Shown: one piece after another, positions 56,782 to 64,000 of the stretch
Numbering within the stretch: position 1 is the first letter of the stretch
How the letters are laid out: each line of letters begins with the position of its first letter
Source: Psychrobacillus lasiicapitis
GTDB taxonomy: Bacteria > Bacillota > Bacilli > Bacillales_A > Planococcaceae
Direction of reading: 5' to 3'
DNA: 64,000 nucleotides
Assembly (NCBI RefSeq): GCF_006861795.1
Contig: NZ_VDGH01000001.1
Coordinates: 376,117 to 440,116 of the forward strand
Notes under the pieces: model-generated
Database searches by the model: none
The model's input: the letters and a program-made list of their open reading frames with translations, nothing else
Told to the model about the DNA's origin: nothing
Made by a program: the position numbers and the translations under genes

Positions 56782-58260
56782 TTACAGTATGAATGTTACC
56801 ATTCCTCGGTCGCCTTCGTTTACCATTCGTTCGATTGTTTGACGCATTCTGTTCTTCGCAACTGCCGAAACGCTTTCTGTTTTGTAACGCAAGCTTTCTT
56901 TCATCACTTCGACTAATGAGGTGCCAAAAACTTGTGTTTGCCACAATGCATCTCGGTCGTGCAAATACCCATGCTTTAAATCTTTTAATAATTGCTGACT
57001 ATGGAACTCTGAACCGATAAGCGGAGCAAACTCTGCCTCCATATCGACACGAATGATGTGAAGAGAAGCGGCTTTTGCCTTTAAACTAACCCCGTAGAAA
57101 TTATTTTGTTTAATAATTTCTGGTGCAGAAGGCTGAAAATCTTGAATTGTTGGAAGCGATACCCCGTACCCATGGGTTTTAGCTGCTTCCAGCGCATCCG
57201 AGAATTTGTTGTATGCTTTTTTCGCCGTAGACGCATCTTTGACAAATAAAAGCCAGTCTTTTTTAGATTGAATTGGTTCTTCTAACCACTCATCACACAC
57301 TTCTTGGAACACTTCAGGCTTTAATCCAATTTGAATACAAGCTGAGCCTCTTCCTGGATTCGCTTCTACTACTTCCGCTGATTGGATAAACGGAACTTGT
57401 TTGAATCGCGTAGCAAGCTCTTTTACATCCTTCATTTTAGACACAATTTGTAGCCATTCGTGTAAGGATGAAGTAATGGCATTATTCACAAAATGATCCG
57501 GTTCCAGTACATCTGTCCAGTCAGGCTTCACAACCTCGATATCGGTAATCGGAAATTCATAAAGTGCTTGTTGGAGTATGTACTGAATTTCCTCCGCGGT
57601 CATTCGGTCCACAGCCACTGCTATTACAGGCACTTCATGTTTTTTCTGTAGTTCTTCACTCAGGTGAATGGTGTCAATATGACCAGGGGTTTTGCTATTT
57701 AAAACAATAACAAACGGTTTGCCAATTTCTTTTAACTGGGAGATTATTTGCTCTTCTGCTTCTTCCGCTGCTTTTCGCGGAATATTATTTACTGTGCCAT
57801 CCGTCGTTACAACAATACCAATCGTTGAATGATCACGGATTACTTTATCTGTACCAATTCGTGCCGCTTCTTCAAATGGAATTGCTTCACTATGCCAAGG
57901 AGTGTGCACTAGTTTCTGTCCATCTTCCCCTGAACCCGTGTTAATCCCATCAATCATGTAGCCGACACAGTCCACTAACCGGATTTGAAGTCGTAATTGA
58001 TCTTCTCCAAGATGAATATTCGTTCCATGTGCTGGGACAAATTTAGGTTCTGCGGTCATAATTACATTTCCTGGAGAACTTTGCGGAAGCTCATCTTGCG
58101 CTCGTATTCTTTCTGCTTCTTCTTGGATGTTCGGAATGACTACGAGCTCCATTACTCGTTTAACAAACGTAGATTTCCCTACCCTAACTGGACCTACAAC
58201 ACCAATATACACATCTCCATTAGTTCGCTCTGCTATTTGTTCATAAAGTTGATTTGACAT
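56782..58260 (-). CDS. spoIVA: Stage IV sporulation protein A (coat morphogenetic ATPase)
   Basis: A 492-residue ATPase that polymerises on the forespore surface and forms the base of the spore coat. Walker A is GPVRVGKSTF (near 24-33). The TRAFAC-class switch and Walker B-like VDCVGYMIDG (near 95) follow. The C-terminal segment ending NEGDRGMVTFIL is typical and binds SpoVM on the membrane. GGAG lies upstream. Its presence shows that the organism forms endospores. Mother-cell (SigE) transcription is expected; a CATATATT box is near 58290 but is not conclusive. Confidence 0.98.
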   Translation of the reverse strand: MSNQLYEQIAERTNGDVYIGVVGPVRVGKSTFVKRVMELVVIPNIQEEAERIRAQDELPQSSPGNVIMTAEPKFVPAHGTNIHLGEDQLRLQIRLVDCVGYMIDGINTGSGEDGQKLVHTPWHSEAIPFEEAARIGTDKVIRDHSTIGIVVTTDGTVNNIPRKAAEEAEEQIISQLKEIGKPFVIVLNSKTPGHIDTIHLSEELQKKHEVPVIAVAVDRMTAEEIQYILQQALYEFPITDIEVVKPDWTDVLEPDHFVNNAITSSLHEWLQIVSKMKDVKELATRFKQVPFIQSAEVVEANPGRGSACIQIGLKPEVFQEVCDEWLEEPIQSKKDWLLFVKDASTAKKAYNKFSDALEAAKTHGYGVSLPTIQDFQPSAPEIIKQNNFYGVSLKAKAASLHIIRVDMEAEFAPLIGSEFHSQQLLKDLKHGYLHDRDALWQTQVFGTSLVEVMKESLRYKTESVSAVAKNRMRQTIERMVNEGDRGMVTFIL

Positions 58261-58299
58261 GGATAGTCTCCTTTCTTCGCAATCTAATATATGTGCCGA

Positions 58300-58334
58300 A
58301 AAAACGTTTCATGCATAAAGCATAAAACGTTTTT
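58300..58334 (-). terminator. Orphan terminator-like hairpin upstream of spoIVA
   Basis: AAAAACGTTT-ATGC / GCAT-AAACGTTTTT arms with one mismatch and a 5-nt loop; TTTTTT on the minus strand. The nearest upstream minus-strand gene (yphF) already has its own terminator at 58865-58891. The hairpin would therefore end an unannotated transcript, or insulate spoIVA. Confidence 0.7.
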
Positions 58335-58518
58335 CTGAGTAGGGATTATCGTATATTCAATATAGGTGGTAAAGTTTTAACAGGTGACTACTGCAGTAGG
58401 ATACTTTCCACGAGGCATATTTGCTTCTAGTGGAACGCGACCAACACCACAAATCCGAATATGCTATTCTTACCGCACAGTGTTGCCTCCAAATGAGGTA
58501 TCTTGCTACGCTATTATT

Positions 58519-58650
58519 CAGTTTATGGCTAAGAGCAACCAGTCAGTCATTGAAAGCAACTTATTTCTATTCGGAAAGCAACCAAATCACCCCTGAGAGC
58601 AACCAGATTCATGGTGAAAGCAACCATTTCTCAGATAACAAGTTTACTTG
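58519..58650. repeat. 21-bp-period AGCAACCA array, copy 7
   Basis: Five cores start at 58535, 58556, 58578, 58599 and 58620 (spacings 21, 22, 21, 21). The head CAGTTTATGGCTAAGAGCAA precedes them and the tail AACAAGTTTACTTG follows. It is the longest copy with both ends intact. Open frames across it read repeated ESNQ-like heptads, an effect of the 21-nt period. Confidence 0.9.
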
Positions 58651-58705
58651 AAGTGGGACATCGTTAAATTTAAGCAATATCACCTTTACAAAGCTACACA
58701 TTTTT

Positions 58706-58820
58706 CCAATTAATGGCTAAGAGCAACCATTCAATCATTGAAAACAATTAATTCTATCCGAAGAGCAATCAGATTCATAGTGAAAGCAACCAGTTTCTCA
58801 AAATAGCAAGTTTACTTCAA
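58706..58820. repeat. 21-bp-period AGCAACCA array, copy 8
   Basis: Cores start at 58723, 58744, 58765 and 58786, exactly 21 nt apart, then the tail AGCAAGTTTACTT (58806). It is a close relative of copy 7, sharing inter-core sequence such as GATTCAT-GTGAAAGCAACCA, but has one unit fewer. The 58335-58864 gap holds no gene that I can support. Confidence 0.9.
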
Positions 58821-58864
58821 GCAGACGCCCATAAATACCAGCAGTATCCCCTTATCAACGAAAA

Positions 58865-58891
58865 TAGGGAGGTGACAAAGTCACCTCCCTA
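58865..58891 (-). terminator. Terminator of the yphE-yphF unit
   Basis: Perfect 12-bp arms TAGGGAGGTGAC / GTCACCTCCCTA with a 3-nt loop. TTTTC follows on the minus strand. Confidence 0.9.
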
Positions 58892-58942
58892 ACTATTATT
58901 CAGCTCCAAGTGTACCAAAAACCAAGTCTAAGTAAATAGTCT

Positions 58943-59659
58943 TTACTTAGCAGGAGTAAGCATGAATACAGGCTCGTTATTTTCATCTACCGTATATGGT
59001 AGCGAATATGCAGGAACAATGGCAAAATTATCCGTGAGTAAAAAGCGAATGTCATCTCCTGGTTTCACTTCTACCTTATTTTCTTGAAGCAGGCGGTGTA
59101 ACTCGATGGAATAGTCCACATACACTTTCCCATCTCCAGTCGCTACTAAAGGCAATTGCGTGTCGGAATAAGGGCTTTGTACGGATAACTCGTTTTTGTA
59201 GCCCATTTTCTTGTAGTCTAGTTTATATACACCTTCGGCAATTATTTCTGCTACAGGTCCATATCCATTGATTCCTTTACGATAGTTAATGTCCCGTATT
59301 GCATCTGCAAGGCGCAAATCTACTAATTTCACCGTAGGATTTTCCTCTACGTCCATTAATACATATTGGTAAATTCCTCCTGCTTCATAGGAGTTTGCTG
59401 GTACTTTCCCCATATATGCGGGTACTACTTTTTTAAAATCAATCGGGTATTTAATATATTGATCCGTTTCCATATCACGTGTTTTTATCGGTAGTAATCC
59501 AGCCGAATCTTCTTTAAAGCTATTGACTGCATTTTGTACAGCATTCAATTGATCTTCATATGGCAATAAATTCTCTGGCTCATATCCACTTTTATAACTA
59601 CAACCTGCTAATACTAGTATTCCTATTGTAAGGATCGCTAGTAAACGTAATTTTTTCAT
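58943..59659 (-). CDS. yphF: Lipoprotein, YphF-like
   Basis: A 238-residue lipoprotein of unknown function. The N-terminal signal ends in a lipobox (ILVLAGC, lipidated Cys near 20), so it is anchored to the outer face of the membrane. The mature part has no recognised catalytic motif. Its position between yphE and spoIVA matches B. subtilis yphF. It starts 13 nt after yphE ends. A role near sporulation is only a contextual guess. Confidence 0.8.
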   Translation of the reverse strand: MKKLRLLAILTIGILVLAGCSYKSGYEPENLLPYEDQLNAVQNAVNSFKEDSAGLLPIKTRDMETDQYIKYPIDFKKVVPAYMGKVPANSYEAGGIYQYVLMDVEENPTVKLVDLRLADAIRDINYRKGINGYGPVAEIIAEGVYKLDYKKMGYKNELSVQSPYSDTQLPLVATGDGKVYVDYSIELHRLLQENKVEVKPGDDIRFLLTDNFAIVPAYSLPYTVDENNEPVFMLTPAK

Positions 59660-59672
59660 ATGAATCTCCTTA

Positions 59673-59888
59673 CTAAGCTTTTGTTGGATTAAAAATAATA
59701 TAAATCATCGTGATGAAGCCTATAAATAACAATATGTATGCGATTAGACCAAAGATAAATTTTAAGAAAGCGTTTTTAAATTTTGTTTTCACAAAAAACA
59801 TAAAAAGCATGGCTAAAAACATAGAACCCATGGAACCAAATGATATCCACATTTTATCCATTGACGATACTAACAATACAGGTAACAC
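59673..59888 (-). CDS. yphE: Small membrane protein YphE-like (DUF2768)
   Basis: A protein of 62-71 residues with two membrane helices (FGSMGSMFLAMLFMFF and FGLIAYILLFIGFITMIY). This is the DUF2768/YphE pattern. GTG at 59888 is chosen because AAGGTGGGG lies about 6 nt upstream; an ATG further in (MDKMWIS) would give 62 residues. The frame runs on to 59972, but that part overlaps the GC-rich intergenic element and looks unlike protein. Function is unknown. Confidence 0.7.
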   Translation of the reverse strand: MLPVLLVSSMDKMWISFGSMGSMFLAMLFMFFVKTKFKNAFLKFIFGLIAYILLFIGFITMIYIIFNPTKA

Positions 59889-59937
59889 AAACTTCCCCAC
59901 CTTTCTAAATACGACTTGGCGTATGTTCGTCCAGATT

Positions 59938-60045
59938 TTTCTCGAGCTAAGGGTCTGCACGTTGTTGGTCACTCAGGCATTGACGCAGGACGCGGCAATC
60001 TTAGCTAGAGTTCCTCAAAATTCAGCGGTGGCCCACGGACCATAG
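59938..60045. other. GC-rich structured element between gpsA and yphE
   Basis: It stands out from its AT-rich flanks. On the minus strand AGCTAAG (near 59992-60010) can pair with CTTAGCT plus CGAG at the 59938 end, enclosing GC-rich sequence with ATTG/CAAT pairing. GGTCCGTGGGCCACC near 60030-60045 is self-complementary. No gene is evident. It may be a dispersed repeat or the leader of yphE-yphF. Confidence 0.5.
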
Positions 60046-60074
60046 GTGAATTAAGTTAAATTATAACATTTCAA

Positions 60075-60102
60075 AAAAGAGTTGCTATTCAACAACTCTT
60101 TT
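60075..60102 (-). terminator. Terminator of der-gpsA
   Basis: AAAAGAGTTG/CAACTCTTTT arms with an 8-nt loop and a T-run, 14 nt after the gpsA stop. Confidence 0.9.
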
Positions 60103-60115
60103 CTTTGTGACAAAT

Positions 60116-61135
60116 TTAGAACGATTTATAATCATCTAACTCATGCTTTTTCGTGCGATGCATCAAAATATCGACTGCTTCCTTCGGATGAATACCTTCA
60201 AATAACACCGAATACAAGGCTTCCGTAATCGGCATATCTACTTGTTGCTCTTTCGCTAGTTGATAAGCGGCTTTCGTCGTACGAACACCTTCTACGACCA
60301 TTCCCATCTCATCTAATACCGTTTGGAGGCTTGCGCCTTTACCAAGCATATTTCCAGCTCGCCAGTTTCTAGAATGGACACTTGTACAGGTCACGATTAA
60401 ATCACCCATGCCAGTTAAACCTGAGAACGTGTAGGCATCCGCTCCTAAGCTGATGCCAAGTCTCGTGATTTCTGCTAGCCCTCTTGTAATAAGTGCAGCC
60501 TTTGCATTGTCTCCGTAACCAAGACCATCTACGATTCCAGCAGCTAATGCAATGACATTTTTTAATGCTCCTCCTATTTCTACACCTACAACGTCATCAT
60601 TGGTATAGACACGGAAAGAATTATTCATGAATAAATCTTGCACTTTTTCTGCTGCTTCCATTTTTTCGCTTGCTACAGTGACTGTAGTAGGATGCTGCAA
60701 AACTACTTCCTCTGCGTGACTAGGTCCAGATAACACTACAATCGCATCTGTGAAATCAGCAGGTAGTTCCTCCTCTAGCATTTCAGAAATGCGCTTTAAT
60801 GAATCGGGTTCAATCCCTTTTGAAACATGTACAAATAATTTTTTCTCCATTAAAAAAGTTTTCATATCATGACAAACTTCTCGAATCGCTTTTGTTGGTA
60901 CTGCGATCACGATAGTAGATGCATGATGAATCGCTTCCTCAAAATGACTTGTAGCTTTTAAATTGCTTGGTAACAAAGTATCTGGTAAATACTTTTTATT
61001 TGTATGATGTTCGTTAATTTCTCTTGCTTGATCTTCCCGATGGGACCACAAAAGACAATCATTATCATTATGGGCAAGCACCATTGCTAGCGCTGTTCCC
61101 CAGCTACCTGCACCAAGTACAGTTACTTTCTCCAT
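60116..61135 (-). CDS. gpsA: NAD(P)-dependent glycerol-3-phosphate dehydrogenase
   Basis: A 339-residue enzyme reducing dihydroxyacetone phosphate to sn-glycerol-3-phosphate for phospholipid synthesis. The Rossmann motif is [16 protein letters not shown] (residues 5-20). The substrate-site Lys is in [14 protein letters not shown] (near 190), and [16 protein letters not shown] is the family signature. The ATG at 61135 has GGGGG 9 nt upstream. It lies 20 nt after der, as in B. subtilis. Confidence 0.97.
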   Translation of the reverse strand: MEKVTVLGAGSWGTALAMVLAHNDNDCLLWSHREDQAREINEHHTNKKYLPDTLLPSNLKATSHFEEAIHHASTIVIAVPTKAIREVCHDMKTFLMEKKLFVHVSKGIEPDSLKRISEMLEEELPADFTDAIVVLSGPSHAEEVVLQHPTTVTVASEKMEAAEKVQDLFMNNSFRVYTNDDVVGVEIGGALKNVIALAAGIVDGLGYGDNAKAALITRGLAEITRLGISLGADAYTFSGLTGMGDLIVTCTSVHSRNWRAGNMLGKGASLQTVLDEMGMVVEGVRTTKAAYQLAKEQQVDMPITEALYSVLFEGIHPKEAVDILMHRTKKHELDDYKSF

Positions 61136-61155
61136 TTCATTACGCCCCCTTACAC

Positions 61156-62466
61156 TCAAGTTCTTGCGCGAGTAATGATGCGTATTGGAGTCCCTTCAAA
61201 ATCAAAGGATTCACGAATACGGTTTTCTAAAAAGCGCTCGTATGAGAAATGCATCATCTCTGGCTCGTTTACAAACACAACAAATGTTGGTGGTTTAATT
61301 GCCACTTGTGTTGCATAGTAAATACGTAATCTTTTTCCTTTATCTGTTGGAGCTGGATTACGTGCTACTGAATCTTCAATTACTTCATTTAAAACAGAAG
61401 ATTGCACGCGTAGTGAATGATTTTCGCTTACTTTGTTTACGATTGGCAACAAGCTATGCACACGTTGCTTCGTTTTCGCAGAAACGAACACGATCGGCGC
61501 ATAATCTAAAAATTGGAAATGTTCACGAATCGATTTCGTCATTTCATTCATTGTTTTATCGTCTTTTTCAATAGCATCCCATTTGTTCATGACGATGATA
61601 ACTGCTTTACCGCCTTCATGGGCATAGCCTGCAATTTTCTTATCTTGCTCTTGAATACCCTCTTCTGCGTTTAGAACGACTAACACAACGTCGGAGCGTT
61701 CAATCGCCTTTAAAGCACGAAGCACACTATATTTCTCCGTCGTTTCGTATACTTTTCCTTTTTTACGCATTCCAGCTGTATCGATCATGACGTATTCTTG
61801 CCCGTCAAACGAATACTCTGTATCAATTGCATCACGAGTCGTTCCAGCGATATCACTGACAATGACACGTTCTTGTCCTAAAAATGAATTGACTAAAGAT
61901 GATTTCCCAACATTCGGTCTTCCGATTAAAGAGAATTTAATGACATCTTCACCGTATTCTTGATCTTCTACATTAGGGAAGTTTTTTGCTACTTCGTCAA
62001 GTAAGTCCCCTAATCCTAATCCGTGAGATCCTGAAATAGGAAATGGTTCGCCCATTCCTAATGTATAGAAATCATAGATCATTTCACGCATATCCGGATT
62101 ATCAATTTTGTTTACGGCCAAAACAATTGGCTTTTTCGTTTTATACAAAATTTTAGCAACATACTCGTCTGCTGCTGTAACACCTTCTCGTCCATTTGTT
62201 AAGAAGATAATTACATCCGCTTCATCCATTGCGATTTCTGCCTGTTGTTTAATTTGTTCTAAAAAAGGTTCATCGCTTAGTTCGATACCACCTGTATCAA
62301 TAATATTAAATTCATGTGTCAACCAATCGGCAGAACTATATATACGATCACGTGTTATACCCGGAATATCCTCCACGATAGATACACGTTCTCCTACGAT
62401 ACGATTAAATATAGTCGATTTGCCGACATTTGGCCTACCAACGATTGCTACTACTGGTTTTGTCAT
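61156..62466 (-). CDS. der: Ribosome assembly GTPase Der (EngA)
   Basis: A 436-residue protein with two tandem GTPase domains and a C-terminal KH-like domain, needed for 50S subunit assembly. Each G domain shows its P-loop ([11 protein letters not shown] near 10, [11 protein letters not shown] near 183). Each also has DTxG (DTGGIEL, DTAGMRK) and N/TKxD motifs (NKIDN, NKWDAI). The ATG at 62466 has GGAAGGATG upstream; the longer frame to 62520 runs into the preceding terminator. Length equals B. subtilis Der. Confidence 0.98.
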   Translation of the reverse strand: MTKPVVAIVGRPNVGKSTIFNRIVGERVSIVEDIPGITRDRIYSSADWLTHEFNIIDTGGIELSDEPFLEQIKQQAEIAMDEADVIIFLTNGREGVTAADEYVAKILYKTKKPIVLAVNKIDNPDMREMIYDFYTLGMGEPFPISGSHGLGLGDLLDEVAKNFPNVEDQEYGEDVIKFSLIGRPNVGKSSLVNSFLGQERVIVSDIAGTTRDAIDTEYSFDGQEYVMIDTAGMRKKGKVYETTEKYSVLRALKAIERSDVVLVVLNAEEGIQEQDKKIAGYAHEGGKAVIIVMNKWDAIEKDDKTMNEMTKSIREHFQFLDYAPIVFVSAKTKQRVHSLLPIVNKVSENHSLRVQSSVLNEVIEDSVARNPAPTDKGKRLRIYYATQVAIKPPTFVVFVNEPEMMHFSYERFLENRIRESFDFEGTPIRIITRART

Positions 62467-62495
62467 TACTATTTCATCCTTCCAACTTCGTCTAA

Positions 62496-62510
62496 GTTGT
62501 ATTATACAAC
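62496..62510. promoter_or_regulatory. Palindromic -10 region of der
   Basis: The minus strand has a consensus TATAAT within the perfect 15-nt palindrome GTTGTATAATACAAC, about 30 nt before the der start. No good -35 box is seen at 17 nt. It may be a promoter with an overlapping operator; the regulator is unknown. Confidence 0.45.
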
Positions 62511-62519
62511 AAAAAGACA

Positions 62520-62555
62520 AAAGCAGGCGACTTCTTTGTCGAAGTCAACTGCTTT
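62520..62555 (-). terminator. Terminator upstream of der
   Basis: AAAGCAG-GACTTC / GAAGTC-CTGCTTT stem with an internal mismatch, then TTGTCTTTTTG on the minus strand. It would end a transcript arriving from the small frame at 62680-62907. Confidence 0.8.
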
Positions 62556-62679
62556 GTGAATTATAAGACTATTATATAAATATCAATAAGTGATTAGTTT
62601 AGCGTAGTTCAACTCACTTATTCCTTCTAAATAAGGCATTACGGGTGAAGAAACAATTGTTGCTCTTCAGTACAATATT

Positions 62680-62907
62680 TTAAGTTTGAAGATTTCCTAA
62701 ATCCTTTAAATGCATCAATAATAGCTTTCTTATCTCTGTTTCAGATTCAAACGTGTCTAACGAATAAAGATCAACGATTTCATTTGTTACTTTATTCGAT
62801 ATTTCCCAAATTGACGACGGACTAGTGGTTCCATATTCAAGAAATACCTTAATAGTTTCTTCTATTGCTAGTACTTCAATATTTTTCGTAGAAATACTAT
62901 CCCTCTT
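62680..62907 (-). CDS. Possible small protein without a normal start codon
   Basis: An open frame of up to 75 codons with ordinary, protein-like composition (EVLAIEETIKVFLEYGTT, SIWEISNKVTNEIVDLYSL, LLLMHLKDLG). It sits between rpsA and der and is followed by a terminator at 62520-62555. AAGAGGG lies just before an ATT codon at 62895, but no ATG, GTG or TTG occurs near the 5' end. Either a rare ATT start is used or the gene has lost its start and is a pseudogene. I do not recognise the family. The remaining 62556-62679 shows nothing clear. Confidence 0.4.
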   Translation of the reverse strand, partial: KRDSISTKNIEVLAIEETIKVFLEYGTTSPSSIWEISNKVTNEIVDLYSLDTFESETEIRKLLLMHLKDLGNLQT

Positions 62908-63018
62908 TCACTCAAATTTTGACGTTATTAATATATTCCAGAATCGTCCACTACATACCAAGTTATTGAGATTCATATAAAGCGTTCCTTACTTGTGACA
63001 AATTAATGCATAAATTAT

Positions 63019-63055
63019 TAAAGGCCAGATGCACTTAATGAGCATCTGGCCTTTA
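63019..63055 (-). terminator. Terminator of the S1-like gene
   Basis: TAAAGGCCAGATGC and its complement form a 14-bp perfect stem with a 9-nt loop. It starts 11 nt after the stop codon. Confidence 0.95.
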
Positions 63056-63066
63056 TATGTCTTATC

Positions 63067-64000
63067 TTATTTTGTAAAGTCTTTTAACTTGTCTCCAAGT
63101 ACATCACTAATAGAGAAGCCTCTAGATTCTTCAGGTAACTGATAATCTGCCAAATCGAATGCTTCTTCGTTTTCGATCAAATCTTTAATACTTAGAGATA
63201 GCCTTTTTTCACTGCTATTAACGTCTAGCACTTTAACTTGTACTTCATCGCCTTCTTTTAACACTTCTTGAGGTGTGCCGATATGCTTGTGGGCGATTTG
63301 TGAAATATGAACAAGCCCTTCCACACCTGGAAGCACTTCTACAAATGCTCCGTAAGAAACCAGTCGTTTTACTTTACCAGTTAAAACAGATCCTTTTGCA
63401 GCCTTTTCTGCAATTTCATCCCATGGTCCAGGCAATGTATCTTTGATCGATAATGAAATTCTTTCCGAATCACGATCAATCGATAATACTTTAACTTTCA
63501 CTTTCTGTCCTTCTTTTAAAACGTCCGCAACATTATCTAAATGCTCGTAGGATACTTGTGAAATATGCACAAGTCCGTCTACTCCACCGATATCCACGAA
63601 CGCTCCAAAGGACGCTAAGCGTTGAACTGTACCATCTACAACATCTCCAGGCTGGATAGCCTCTAATGTTTTTAGTTTGCTAACCGATTTTTCATCTTCC
63701 ACCACTGCTTTATGGGAAAGGATTAAACGATTTTTATCTTTTTCTAATTCGACAATTTTAAAGGTTAAAACTCTTCCTTTATAATCATCAAATGATTCAA
63801 CGAAATGGTCTTCTATTAGAGATGCAGGGATAAATCCACGCACACCTAAATCGACTACTAGTCCGCCTTTAACTACTTCTTTTACTTCTGTTTCAATAAT
63901 TTCTCCTGATTGGAATTGCTTTTCAAGTTGATCCCATGCTTTCTCGGCATCCACTTTTCGTTTAGAAAGAACAAAATTAGCTTCTTCCACTTTTGTAATC
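63067..64000 (-). CDS. rpsA: 30S ribosomal protein S1 homologue (YpfD-like), 5' end outside the window
   Basis: At least 311 residues of an S1-domain RNA-binding protein. Three S1 repeats are complete or nearly so (GLVVDLGVRGFIPASLIEDHF, FGAFVDIGGVDGLVHISQ, YGAFVEVLPGVEGLVHISQ), after the end of another before LSKRKVDAEKAWDQ. B. subtilis YpfD is about 380 residues and has some 70 residues more at this end. The apparent start at 63990 is internal: the frame stays open to the window edge (ITKVEEANF). It probably binds mRNA and rRNA; its role in Firmicutes is not essential S1 function. A strong terminator follows. Confidence 0.93.
   Translation of the reverse strand, partial: ITKVEEANFVLSKRKVDAEKAWDQLEKQFQSGEIIETEVKEVVKGGLVVDLGVRGFIPASLIEDHFVESFDDYKGRVLTFKIVELEKDKNRLILSHKAVVEDEKSVSKLKTLEAIQPGDVVDGTVQRLASFGAFVDIGGVDGLVHISQVSYEHLDNVADVLKEGQKVKVKVLSIDRDSERISLSIKDTLPGPWDEIAEKAAKGSVLTGKVKRLVSYGAFVEVLPGVEGLVHISQIAHKHIGTPQEVLKEGDEVQVKVLDVNSSEKRLSLSIKDLIENEEAFDLADYQLPEESRGFSISDVLGDKLKDFTK

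Noticed and set aside
58421-58651. Open frames reading ESNQ-type heptads
   Set aside because: The heptads arise because 21 is a multiple of three. There is no ribosome binding site, and frames on both sides of the array show the same effect.
58519-58820. CRISPR array
   Set aside because: The repeated core is only 8-11 nt and imperfect, the period is 21 nt, and no cas genes are present.

Overview
The window reads as chromosome of a low-GC, endospore-forming Bacillales bacterium. The gene order follows the Bacillus subtilis ypwA-to-ypfD segment closely: ypvA/ypwA, rnpB/gpsB, mrfAB, recU/ponA, ypoC-nth-dnaD-asnS-ypmBA-dinG, panDCB, birA, cca-bshA-mgsA-dapB-ypjD, qcrABC, ypiABF, aro genes, cheR-ndk-hepT-menG-hepS-mtrB-folE-hbs-spoIVA, yphF/E-gpsA-der-rpsA. 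spoIVA shows that it sporulates. The missing trp operon, bshB1 and aspB, together with characteristic intergenic repeats, fit the Planococcaceae (Psychrobacillus/Lysinibacillus/Sporosarcina relatives) better than Bacillus proper. That family assignment is inference.

Layout. 0-2.4 kb: a hairpin-rich non-coding edge, then an autoregulated YtrA-type GntR/ABC transporter operon on the plus strand. 2.4-9.7 kb (minus): M32 carboxypeptidase, an Fe-S DinG-like helicase, an RlmL-like methyltransferase, a PAS-GGDEF-EAL protein, RNase P RNA with its promoter and terminator, and gpsB. 9.7-18 kb: mrfB-mrfA-yppE and a small gene on minus, divergent from recU-ponA on plus. 18-24.5 kb: ypoC-nth-dnaD-asnS-ypmB-ypmA-dinG. 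25-29 kb: the panBCD operon behind an attenuator-like leader, a decayed secreted-protein gene, and birA. 29-30.7 kb: two plus-strand accessory genes (Mn-catalase family, MEDS domain) set between birA and cca. 30.8-35.6 kb: the ypjD-dapB-mgsA-bshA-cca operon and a YitT-family gene. 35.6-36.5 kb: a gene-free block of dispersed repeats. 36.5-42.4 kb: yugP, ypjA, qcrABC, ypiFBA. 42.6-51.9 kb: a chemoreceptor, then aroC-B-H-hisC-tyrA-aroA and cheR. 52-64 kb: ndk, menaquinone side-chain and ring genes, TRAP, folE, HU, spoIVA, yphF/E, gpsA, der and the 3' part of the S1-like rpsA.

Function. Most genes are housekeeping: DNA repair and replication, peptidoglycan synthesis, pantothenate, biotin ligation, lysine precursor, bacillithiol, aromatic amino acids, menaquinone, and the cytochrome bc complex that oxidises that menaquinone.

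The most unusual content lies between genes. A family of short motifs (AGCAACCA or its complement) recurs with a 21-bp period at eight intergenic sites, with a conserved head and, at several sites, a conserved tail. GC-rich dispersed repeats form an inverted pair at 35.8/36.3 kb. Branched hairpin elements lie beside ndk and gpsA. None of these is explained by the coding genes.
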